NCBI GenBank assembly: GCA_004154925.1
Contig: QJNS01000018.1
Span: 124,001 to 188,000 of the forward strand
DNA: 64,000 nucleotides
Direction of reading: 5' to 3'
From: Monosporascus cannonballus
Lineage: Eukaryota; Ascomycota; Sordariomycetes; Xylariales
This document shows positions 55,616-64,000 of the stretch, in pieces. Under the pieces are notes generated by a model. The model saw only the letters and a program-made list of their open reading frames with translations, was not told the DNA's origin and searched no databases. Position numbers and translations under genes: made by a program. Every line of letters starts with the position of its first letter. Position 1 is the stretch's first letter.

Positions 55616-57935
55616 ATGGAGCGACAATCCCGTCGCCGCCGGAGACCTGCCCTATCGTGCCTTGAATGTAGACGCCGCAAGATCAAGTGTAACCGGAACG
55701 ATCCTTGCGCGCATTGTGTCTCCGCCAGATCTAAATGTACTTACAGGATCTATGACAATGAGCCCGTGATCCAGCAGAGGTCCGACCGTGGCGCCTCCCA
55801 AGGCTCCAAGGCAGGCTTGTCGATCCACGTCGCCTCGTCTTTAGGCCAAGCCGATCATACCAGGGCCGATGAACTAATAACAGAGTATGGCAACAACCTA
55901 TCCGGCTCCGGGGTCGCAGAAGTACCAGGAAGACTGGATGACACTCCCAACACTCTCGGTCGCGACGATATCCAACCATCGAACCTCGCTCTAGATGCAG
56001 AACTAGATGTCTGGGCTGTTCTGCAGCGGATACAGTAGCTGGAGGAGTCTTCGGCATCCGATCCGATTCATGAGATGTCCGAGAGGGGACGTAGTATACT
56101 TCCCAGCCAATTCGGGCGGCAGGGCTCTCAAATTCTCCTGAACAAGACGCGGACCCTGAGATATAGCCACTGCATGGGCACGGCTAAAGAGGTACAGTCT
56201 ACATGACGATGCGACCCTAAGCCTTCATTAATAATGTCGCAAGTTCGCAACCATCCTTGCCTGCTTTACCGAGGCTAGCGGCAGCAGCGAGGGAACCTCG
56301 TTTGAAGGCGCTGAAACCAGAGCCTTGATTGACCAGATCGGCGACCTCCTCCGCAAATGCAAGAACATTTCGAGGAGTAGCAAGGTTGGGCGCCCCAGTA
56401 GGCATCTCTCGAGCCCTCAGTTCGGTTTTGCACCCCTTTCCCGTGACATGGCAGACGAAATGGCGAGTCTATACCTCCAATCGTTCGAGTTGGTGTACCG
56501 CATACCCCACATACCGACCTTCTGGGCCGAATACCGAAAGTATTGGGATCACCCGGAAGGCGTCACCACGAAGCTGCGCCTGAAGGTCCTTCTCGTAATC
56601 GGGATAGGGTCGAGTCTATCCGAGCAGGGAAGCAAGGATGAAGGGTTTCCCCGCATGGTTCGTCAATGGGTGTATGCTGCCCAGACATGGCTTTCAGGTC
56701 CATTGGAAAAGGACCGTCTAGACATCGCCGGACTGCAAATACATTGTCTCGCGAACCTAGCGCGGCAGATCTTTTCGATCGGTGGTGACCTCGTATGGAT
56801 GTCCACGGGATCAATCGTCCACAGAGCCATGCAAATTGGTTTACATCGCGACCCCAAACACTTCCCAGCGATGTCGGTGTTAGAGGCTGAACTCCGCAGG
56901 AGGTTATGGGCCACCATACTCGAAATGGTTGTACAGTCGTCACTGGACTCGGCGATGCCGCCTAGAATCTCCTTCTACGAATTCGACACCGAGGCGCCTT
57001 CTAATATCAACGACGAGGGGGTAGGCGAATCGACCGCGGCTCTGCGGCCCCGCCCCAAGGGCGCCTACACCGCGACCTCCATACAGCTTCTTCTACTCGA
57101 CTCACTGCTGACGCGTCTCCGGATGCTTCACCTCCTGAGCGGCTTGCGCTGCGAATTCTCGTACCGGGATGTCCTCAAGCTGAGCTCCGAGATCACGGAC
57201 GCGTGTCGGGCGTGTAGCAGTTTCGTAAAGGAGAATGAGGGGTCCGGGGTAAGGCCGTTCCACCGGAACCTGCTCGATTACCTAGTGCGGCGGTTCATGA
57301 TTCCCCTGCACTACACGTTCGCCAGCAGGGCGAGGACGAACCCTCTGTTCTACTACTCCCTCAAGGTCAGCCTGGACGTCCCCTTGGCCCTCCTCTCACC
57401 CGAACCAGACGAGGGATTCTCCCGTCTCATGGCTGGGGGAGGTTGGTTCAGGGAGGGGATCAGGTATGCGAGCAGCGTCATCAGCCTCGAGCTCATCGCC
57501 CAGGCCGAGGCACAGCGCCTCGACGGGACGCTGAACCGCAACTCGCAGTACAGAGACCTCCTCAAGCAGACCCTAAGGGATATGCTCTCGTTGTCGGCGG
57601 AGCGGATCCGGCGCAGCGAGACCAATGTCAAGGCCCACATGTTCATCAGCATGGTCATGGCGCAGACCGAGGCGATAGAAGCGGACACCCCCTGCGAGCT
57701 GAAAGTCGCGTAGAGTGCGAGGGATAGTCTTGAATTCTGTCATGGCCTGCTACAGACGTGGGCCGCCAGTGCCTCCCTGCCGTCCCCCAGCGATACGGGT
57801 CTCACGTCCACAAGGCTTGATGCTTGGAAAGAGGGCTACGGGTTGGACTTGGACTTAGACCTTTTTCACCAGATGCAGTATTATATTAGTCTCTGGTGCA
57901 CCTATATATCGTCTTTCTTCATTACTCGTTTGTAA
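55616..57935 (+). pseudogene. Zn2Cys6 transcription factor with two TAG nonsense codons
   Basis: Model: 55616-56191 joined to 56244-57935 (52-nt intron, GTACAG donor, AAG acceptor; weaker sites). The DNA-binding cluster has C15-x2-C18-x6-C25-x5-C31-x2-C34-x6-C41 after an Arg-rich start. After the linker, a TAG at 56036-56038 falls at LQRIQ-stop-LEESSASDP. The frame then continues with LLNKTRTLRY and, past the intron, FATILACFTEASGSS, KCKNISRSSK and the fungal-specific MHR domain (IVHRAMQIGLHRDP, RRRLWATILEMVVQSSLD). A second TAG at 57711-57713 cuts ELKVA from SARDSLEFCHGLLQTWAAS and LFHQMQYYISLWC, which end at TAA 57933-57935. Both stops fit CAG-to-TAG. Otherwise ~754 codons are intact, so decay is recent. 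Confidence 0.85.
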
Positions 57936-58569
57936 AAACCAGTGCGGGCTTGCTTCTCTCGCAAGTCTGTGACGCCGATGCCCCGGACCGTATCCTTTAG
58001 GATTCTCCATCTCCGCCCGTCCAAATCCCGTGCATGGAAATTAGAAACAATACCTGCTCGAGCTTCTCGTTGGTCTTTGTCCATGTAGCCGGCTGTACCC
58101 TGGATGTGCGGCAAGCTCCGCGCCCGAAGTCCGGCAGCATGAGGGCTACCTGATGACTCTTATAAAGCATTCGTCGCGGGAAATCGGAAAGAATGAGCAT
58201 GCGGCAAGTTGGGGCACGAAACAGGGCGTGTTATCTTTCTGCGGGTTTCATGTATACCGGATATAACACCTAAAGCCGCCCCCCTCATGTCATGGCCCCT
58301 TTGATACTTTCGGCCGAGTCGCGGATACGGTCTTGGCATTGCCTGGAGGTCCTCGGTCGCCGTCTTTACATCAGTGGGAAGATGAAAAGTGATAATCTCG
58401 ATCAGATGTGTTATAAGTCCGTCAAACGCTCACAGTTCCTCTTGTTGGGATACGCGCTTATAGCCAAGGAGGTCTTGTTCACATCCGTCCCCATCGTCGA
58501 AGCCTCCGGCTATTGCGCGTAATGTTCATGACAACAATAAACGGAGCGACGTCAAATACAACATAGATC
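57936..58569. other. Intergenic between the regulator and monooxygenase relics
   Basis: About 630 nt, likely the former promoter of the monooxygenase. No gene seen. Confidence 0.5.
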
Positions 58570-59593
58570 ATGGCGCAACTAAAGGTCCTAACCGTTGGCG
58601 CTGGTATTGCTGGCAACAGCCTCGCCTTCTGGCTCTCGAAGCTGGGCCACAATGTCACCGTCGTTGAGCGCTTCCCCAGCCTCCGAACCACGGGGCTCCA
58701 GGCAGACCTGCGGGGTCACCGAATCGAAGTCCCGAGACGCACGGGTCTCGAGAAGGCCTTCCGCTCTTTGGCCGTCCCGGAGCAGGGCATCCAGATAGTC
58801 GACAGCTCGGGCAGACGCAGGGCATACTTCCCCGCGAACAACAAGTCTGGCCAAGGGCGGCAGGCCTTCACCAGCGACTTTGAGATCATGAGAGGGGACC
58901 TATGTCGCCTTCTTTACGACGCCACCAAGGATCGGAGCGAGTACGTCTTCGGGACGTCGGTTGAGGGCTTCGAATAGAAAGATAACTCCGTCGAGGTGCG
59001 ATTCACAGGTGGCAAGATAGACTGGTTCGATCTGCTGGTGGGTGCCGACGGCCAGTGGTCGCGCACCCGTAAAATTATGCTCGGGCCAGGCGCTGAAGGC
59101 AGTGTCTATCCGCTCGGACTATACACCGCATACTTCACTATCCCCCGGCCGATATAGGAAGGAGAGGAGTGCATCGCGACATTGTACATGGCTCCCGGGA
59201 GGCGAGGCATAATGACCTGAAGGCACAGTCCGCACGAGATTCAGGCATACGTCGGCTACAAGACTGAATCAGAGCGGCTCAAGAATGCGCGCCACGGAGA
59301 TGTCAAGGAGGAGAAGGAAACCTTGGCGGAGATTTTGAAAGGCGCAGGTTGCCAAGGACGGCCTTGCGACCGCTCTCCAGGCTTACCGGCGAAATTTTGA
59401 GCCCTTCATGCAGCAAGTACAGAAAGGGATTGAGAGCAGAGACATGTTTCCGTCGACGGTGTTGGGTATCTCGATCATGCACGTTCTTGTGGGGTTAGTC
59501 TCCTTCTTAGGGGTGGATATTGGCAAGTATTTCGTCCGGGAGAATATAAAGGGATGGGACCTCCCCTAGTACGACGAGATGCTGCGGGATTGA
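58570..59593 (+). pseudogene. FAD-dependent monooxygenase relic with four stops and an internal deletion
   Basis: The start is a good ATG at 58570 and encodes VGAGIAGNSLAFWLSKLGHN (GxGxxG FAD site) and VVER. Frame 1 is interrupted by TAG at 58975 (EGFE-stop-KDNS), TAG at 59155 (PRPI-stop-EGEE) and TGA at 59218 (GIMT-stop-RHSP), but family motifs continue: DLLVGADGQWSRTR. After about 59347 the match jumps to GLATALQAYRRNFEPFMQQV, in another frame; roughly 70 codons with the second FAD motif (GD..P) are absent. A further TAG at 59567 precedes YDEMLRD and the real end TGA 59591-59593. The C-terminus has a hydrophobic stretch (VLGISIMHVLVGLVSFLGV). TetX/salicylate-hydroxylase-like class, often part of secondary-metabolite clusters. 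Confidence 0.87.
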
Positions 59594-60364
59594 GGGCAGT
59601 AATGGTGGTCAAATAACGACTCCCCCGAGTACACGAAGATAGATTTCCCCTTCGCTTTTTCGGCAATAAGTTGAGCACAGTACTTAAGTGGCCATTTACA
59701 AGATTGGGCTAATAGCGGTTATAGACTCTGTAAAATAATTATACTAAGCTTTCAATCGTATTGTAAACTATTTGTCTAGCAATCTTGACGGCATGTCATG
59801 GGATAATGAGGGCGTGCAGAGCGTCCTTGAGACGTTGGGCTCGCTTCTATTGTAATTAAACCGCGAGGGAGCAGGTACCGGTGGGAACCCACGTCAAGGC
59901 TTTTGGAGTCATCCATTGATCCTTGATAAGGACTCATACATTATCAACCGATTTTTTTTGGTTTAAAAAAATTCCTTGCAAAGTATGCATTGTGTTGGGA
60001 TAAGGTGCGATGATGCGGGTAACATGTAAACAACGGACAGCAGTTGGTTGGCAATGGTCAAAAAATGCTTATCTGCCAGCTTTGTACGCGGTTCCTCATA
60101 GAAAAGGGGTCACGCAGCATCGACCTGTCCATTCTTTTCCCAGACCCGATCAAATGCATCCTATTGCCATATAGCTAGCGAGGTCAGTGAGGGCCGTTAG
60201 TCTTATCCCATTTCAGTTTTACTTTTAAGTATAAACCAAGAAAAAGTCCTTAAAAGAAACCGAATTGACTTGTCCTTATTCTGTTTAAAAAGGAAAACAA
60301 AAGAAATTAAGACTATATAAGCCCGAAGCCACGGGGGGTTCTCCCTCGCCCTAATCCTCAGGGC
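59594..60364. other. Intergenic AT-rich; no gene seen
   Basis: Contains T/A-rich runs (59951-59968, 60278-60305) and no coding signal. Confidence 0.5.
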
Positions 60365-61348
60365 ACCGTCACAACCCGGAGACCCACTCAGACTCAACAG
60401 CCTACACGGACGACAGACCGCACTACCACGACCAATGCGTGCGAAATCAAGCGGGCACCGGAGAAGGGGAGCAGGGACACGAGCCGATCGTCTTCATGTG
60501 GCGGCGACGGAAAAACTACCACGTTGGATTATGCCGTCACTACGCTCCATTACGCAAAACCTGCTCTTCCTCCCACTATCAGTCCCGAGTGCAACGGCAC
60601 GTGGCCCCAAGTCTGCTACCACTAGAGCTCGGTCATGAAGGAATACCCGCATCACCGATGGCTTCCGTGCCCACCACAGACGGCGACAAAAGGCGCTTAT
60701 CCCCGAATGCTAAATCGACGGTTACCTGGAGCAATCAGCACAACGGCAAGGGGCGGCAGGATTATGGGCGCCACCCCAGACCCCGACATTCGCTGTGACG
60801 GCGACGAATACCCTCCGGCGTACTCCTAGCCCCCAGCATGCTTGTATTCGAAAACTCAGGCAAGAACACCACGGCGCAGCGGGTTAGTTGGTTGGCCCAA
60901 GGTGGAACCAGGGCGCTGGACCTGTGCGGGCTGGCGCGTGCTTTTAACCCGCCGCTCGAAACGATGGAGGACCAGCAGATGTAGGGAAGGGCCCATCGTT
61001 TCGGCTTCTCCAAAACTACGAAGACGAATGAACCTAGTAAGTTATGTCTGACTTAAATTACTGTTATCCTCATGCTCTCCTATCAAGTCCATCGCGGAAT
61101 TCAACTACGTTGACCTGAGGCTCACCGAAGACGACGGTTTGAGCGCGAACCCGTGCTGGTTGAAGAAGGCGGTCTCCAGGGACCCCGGGTTCGCATTACT
61201 GCCACACGACAAGTATTACGACAGCCATGACATGCCGTGCGATTATAAGAAGTCGTACGTCCCTGGGTCGAACGGAGGTCAAAAGAGAGACTCGGGGCCA
61301 AGTGCCTTCGGCGGTTTGGGGGGGCGACTTCAGCTCCACGCCCCTTGA
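60365..61348 (+). pseudogene. Remnant resembling the C-terminal region of a secreted chitinase-type protein
   Basis: Coding-like segments appear in changing frames: ECNGTWPQVCYH then a TAG then SSVMKEYPHH (about 60590-60660); VTWSNQHNGKG (60720-60755); DIRCDGDEYPPAYS (60785-60829); LVFENSGKNTTAQRVSWLAQ (from 60840); and SANPCWLKKAVSRDPGFAL followed by KKSYVPGSNG (61139-61270). This order resembles the NucA/NucB-like C-terminal region attached to some fungal killer-toxin-like GH18 chitinases. At least three frameshifts and several stops separate the pieces, and no catalytic domain is present. The call rests on recalled family pattern and is tentative. Confidence 0.45.
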
Positions 61349-62104
61349 AGATTTCAACGCAACTTTCTCGGGATGAATGTAGGTCAAAGTAAGGCACAAA
61401 CAGAAGTACAGCTAAAGAAAATCCCTGGACCCTGAGGCTCACCACAGACAATGGTTTGTTCTAGTTAAAATATTGTCGTGGAAAGGGCCCCCACTTTTTC
61501 TGTTGGCCAGCAATATCGGAGCCCAAGAGCCCTATATCAGTGGATCACCTACAGCAAGTGGGATCAACGCTTCCTAGCTTCCTACAAGTTAATATACCCT
61601 CAAGAGCTGTGCAGCTGCTCCCTAGTAAGTGTGACAAATATAATGCCAATCGTGAGAGTAAGTGACATCGCTGAAACAGGCATCGTTAAGTGGAAAAGCG
61701 CACAGTGAATTCGATGGGTAGTAAAAGCGTAGCTTTGGGACGGTGAAAGCGTTTCCTACGTACAGTGGAAATACTACGGTGGAAGTATGAACACGAGGCC
61801 GGCATGATGAAACGGTGCGCGCGTAATAAATGAGAGCACTGTCCTGCTCTTAAGTACCCAATGTGTAGGTTGGTCATATTGCGTACGGCGCATCTTCTAT
61901 AAGATGAAAAGGATATGAGGAGGTCCTGATCGCGTAGACTAAAAGATTGGTTTTCTAACAACAAGGCCATTACTTATGGAAATTTAGAGGAGAATTTCGG
62001 AGCATTCGAGTTATACATAAAACGCCTCCTACTACCACCACTAACTCTCCAACTTCTAGCCGAGAAGGTCTTGCTTGGTACCTCATATTACGTTTGCAAT
62101 AGGA
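61349..62104. other. Intergenic; no gene seen
   Basis: Short frames only, without resemblance to known families. Contains the 3' flank of the CorA-like gene. Confidence 0.5.
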
Positions 62105-64000
62105 TCAAGGCAGGTCCGCTTTGAATCTGCGAAGTCGGCGGCGGCGAAGGCGGCGGAGACGAAGGTAGCGGCGCAGGCCCCCGACAGGCTGTACGAACCA
62201 ATCCGGAATCCGTTCTTGGATGCGTTTCCATACAGATAAGAAATAGTCGCGAACCCGCTTACTTGCGACGGCCAAAACAACAATGACAACAGCGAGAGAT
62301 ATTGGAACTGATATTAAAAGGAGTTAGATAATGGCAAAGATTCGCATGAGCGATAGACGATCAAACGTACATATTAGCTGTAGCTGTTCGCGGACGGTCA
62401 TCCGGTTGTCTGCGGACTCGGGATTGTTCATACCAAATATACTTGACATGAACGAAAGGAGGGACTAGCTTCGAGGCAAGTAATAATAATAAGTGGGGCA
62501 GCGGAGACGCAGGATAGGCGTACGAAGATAATAGTGACAACTGTGAAGACCATAATGGAATTTCCTTGGTTATGGGACTATCGATAGACTTTTAGACTGC
62601 CAAGCTTCAACAACGCTGTCCTGCTGTTGTCTAAGTTGAGACAAATCCTTGACCTAGATCATTGGTCAGCACATGATTCAAGAAGTCTCAGGACTCATGG
62701 GCAACTATAAGGACCGCGGCGCCTTTAGCGTTTCTTAATAGCTCCTCAAGGTAGCTGATTCTATCATCGACATTGAACTTCAGCTGATCAGAGTTGGAAC
62801 TGAATCCGTCGTACGCAGTTTTCGCATTCGAGTCCTCCGAGTTGCCTGGTTCTAGCATCTTGCGTGCTTGTTTGATAAACTTCTCGCAAATCTGAAGATG
62901 TGTCTTACTGATAGAGATCATCATTTCCAATTCTTCAACGATGTCTTGAACCTCCTTGTCAAGCTCACCCTCTTCGTCTGGATCAAAACGAGGCCTCCAA
63001 TTAGAGGTAGGATCGTTATCTTCCCAGTGGCTGGCCCCCTAGACAGGTTTATCCACTCCCAAAGGCTCTCGAATTGATTCCTCTGCTTCTGCTTCTGCAC
63101 AGTTTATATTAGAAATTCGTCCAGTATACATATTACGGCGATGATCGTCGACTTACCACTTTCATTATAGCTTCGGAGAATGCGCCAACTACCCTTGGTT
63201 GCTCGGTGGCATCTTTCATTCGACTGAAGAACGTATTCGAGCACTCATCCAGGACAATCAAGGCAATGTCGAAAACTGATCTGACATACCTAACTTTCCG
63301 AAGTCGCATGCGGACAGCTTCATCTGCCCCCGAGGGTTCGTGATCTACCCCGTATCTCTTCGGGAAGCAGGCGATTATTGTCTTGTGATCGAGGATCCAC
63401 ATCCACAGTTGGTCCGTCATCATCACACGAGAAACCTGCCTATTGTCGTCTCTACATTTATAGCACCCAAGGGGGCCTATGCTCTCGTGCCCATCCCATT
63501 GCTTTAACAACGGATTATAACGGTGGTATGCGTTCCTCTCCACTGTCGTAGCGCGATAGACAACTTGATTCCTATCCCCCGCTCTGGTGCTACTAAGGGT
63601 TGCATAGTAGCCTTGGTCTAAGGTACGGCGAGGGTGGACAGGCTTGCCTCGGACAAGATAATTCAATAACGGTGACTTGTCCCGGTAATTAGTTATCGCC
63701 ACGAAAAGTCGGGCCGCATCTAGTAAGTATTGCCCCAGGGGATTTGGGACATAACCCCGTCTGTTTACATCGCGCTCCAGCCCCAATACGTCTTTGGCCA
63801 TATTGAGGGCATCCAGAAGTCTCGACATGGTCATATTTGGCGGGTGCTGTAATGAACAGCGTCGCCTTCCAAAGTAATTACAATATGGACTAAAGCGGTC
63901 GTCGGTGGAGTGAAGATCCTGTCGCTGACTTAGCCTATCTTTTTTGGCCTTTAACTCTTTCTCTAGGAGAAGGTGCTTTTCCACTAGCACTTTACGATCA
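62105..64000 (-). pseudogene. CorA-like membrane protein, disrupted; N-terminus beyond the right edge
   Basis: The open frame continues past base 64000. Pieces: 64000-63157; 63094 to about 62706-62715; 62653-62524; 62464-62371; 62307-62105, with plausible introns between. Fungal CorA-like features are in order: YYATLSSTRAGDRNQVVY, TDQLWMWILDHKTIIACFP, VRSVFDIALIVLDECSNTFF, KEVQDIVEELEMMISISKTH, LRQQQDSVVEAWQS, then membrane segment 1 (SIMVFTVVTIIF|SLLSFMSSIFGMNN, with the GMN motif) and segment 2 (FPISLAVVIVVLAVASKRV). Breaks: a frame change at a G5 run (63035-63039) and another near an A4 run before SIMVF, where the restored frame also meets TAG at 62580-62578. The donor near 62706-62715 is weak. 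It could be an active gene with errors in homopolymers, but the TAG argues for decay. Function would be ion transport; substrate unknown. Confidence 0.65.

Noticed and set aside
57443..57727. Plus-strand frame overlapping the regulator's C-terminus
   Set aside because: Alternative-frame shadow with Arg/Gly/Gln bias.
55616..59593. TAG read as glutamine (reassignment or programmed readthrough) in the regulator and the monooxygenase
   Set aside because: The monooxygenase also has a TGA, a frame change and a deletion of a cofactor motif, and all intact genes here use normal stops. Mutation explains the data better.

Overview
The window is nuclear DNA of a filamentous ascomycete (Pezizomycotina, most likely Sordariomycetes). 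This rests on short spliceosomal introns (about 50-360 nt, GTAAGT-type donors, CTAAC/CTGAC-like branch sites), fungal-only families (2EXR, F-box/LRR, Zn2Cys6, Ecp2-type, AA1-type and CorA-like proteins) and single-copy genes typical of that group. Exons were joined by hand; most junctions restore both the reading frame and the family's conserved sequence.

Layout. 0-3 kb: two GC-rich F-box-type genes, the first running off the left edge. 3.6-19.5 kb: a compact housekeeping block with mif2 (CENP-C), rnh201 (RNase H2 catalytic subunit), sey1 (ER-fusion GTPase), utp7 and tsr1 (ribosome biogenesis), an intron-bearing tRNA-Asp and ureG. Two divergent pairs share promoters: mif2/rnh201, with two perfect MluI cell-cycle boxes, and utp7/tsr1, with RRPE- and PAC-like elements and a perfect GATA-type inverted repeat. 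20-33 kb: a frameshifted amidohydrolase relic, a long gene-poor tract, an MDR-type reductase, an Ecp2/Hce2-type secreted protein and a LysM-protein-like secreted protein that lacks an ATG. 33.8-35.8 kb: pin4-like RNA-binding protein. 36-51 kb: gene-poor sequence holding two more secreted-protein genes (thaumatin-like, AA1/Alt a 1-like). 51.3-52.1 kb: histone H2A.Z. 53-64 kb: a graveyard with a broken 2EXR gene, a Zn2Cys6 regulator, an FAD monooxygenase, a remnant resembling the tail of a chitinase-type secreted protein, and a disrupted CorA-like gene cut by the right edge.

The most notable pattern is in 55.6-59.6 kb. Two neighbouring genes, regulator and monooxygenase, carry six premature stops: five TAG codons where family context expects glutamine (CAG) and one TGA where CGA is expected. 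All are C-to-T changes; the five CAG-to-TAG changes are CpA-to-TpA, the preferred context of repeat-induced point mutation (RIP). A sixth TAG lies in the disrupted CorA-like gene nearby. The housekeeping genes are intact. The second theme is contrast: dense conserved genes on the left, and gene-poor DNA with four secreted-protein genes (28-47 kb) as in two-speed fungal genomes. I found no CRISPR array, intact transposon, replication origin or clearly novel machinery.
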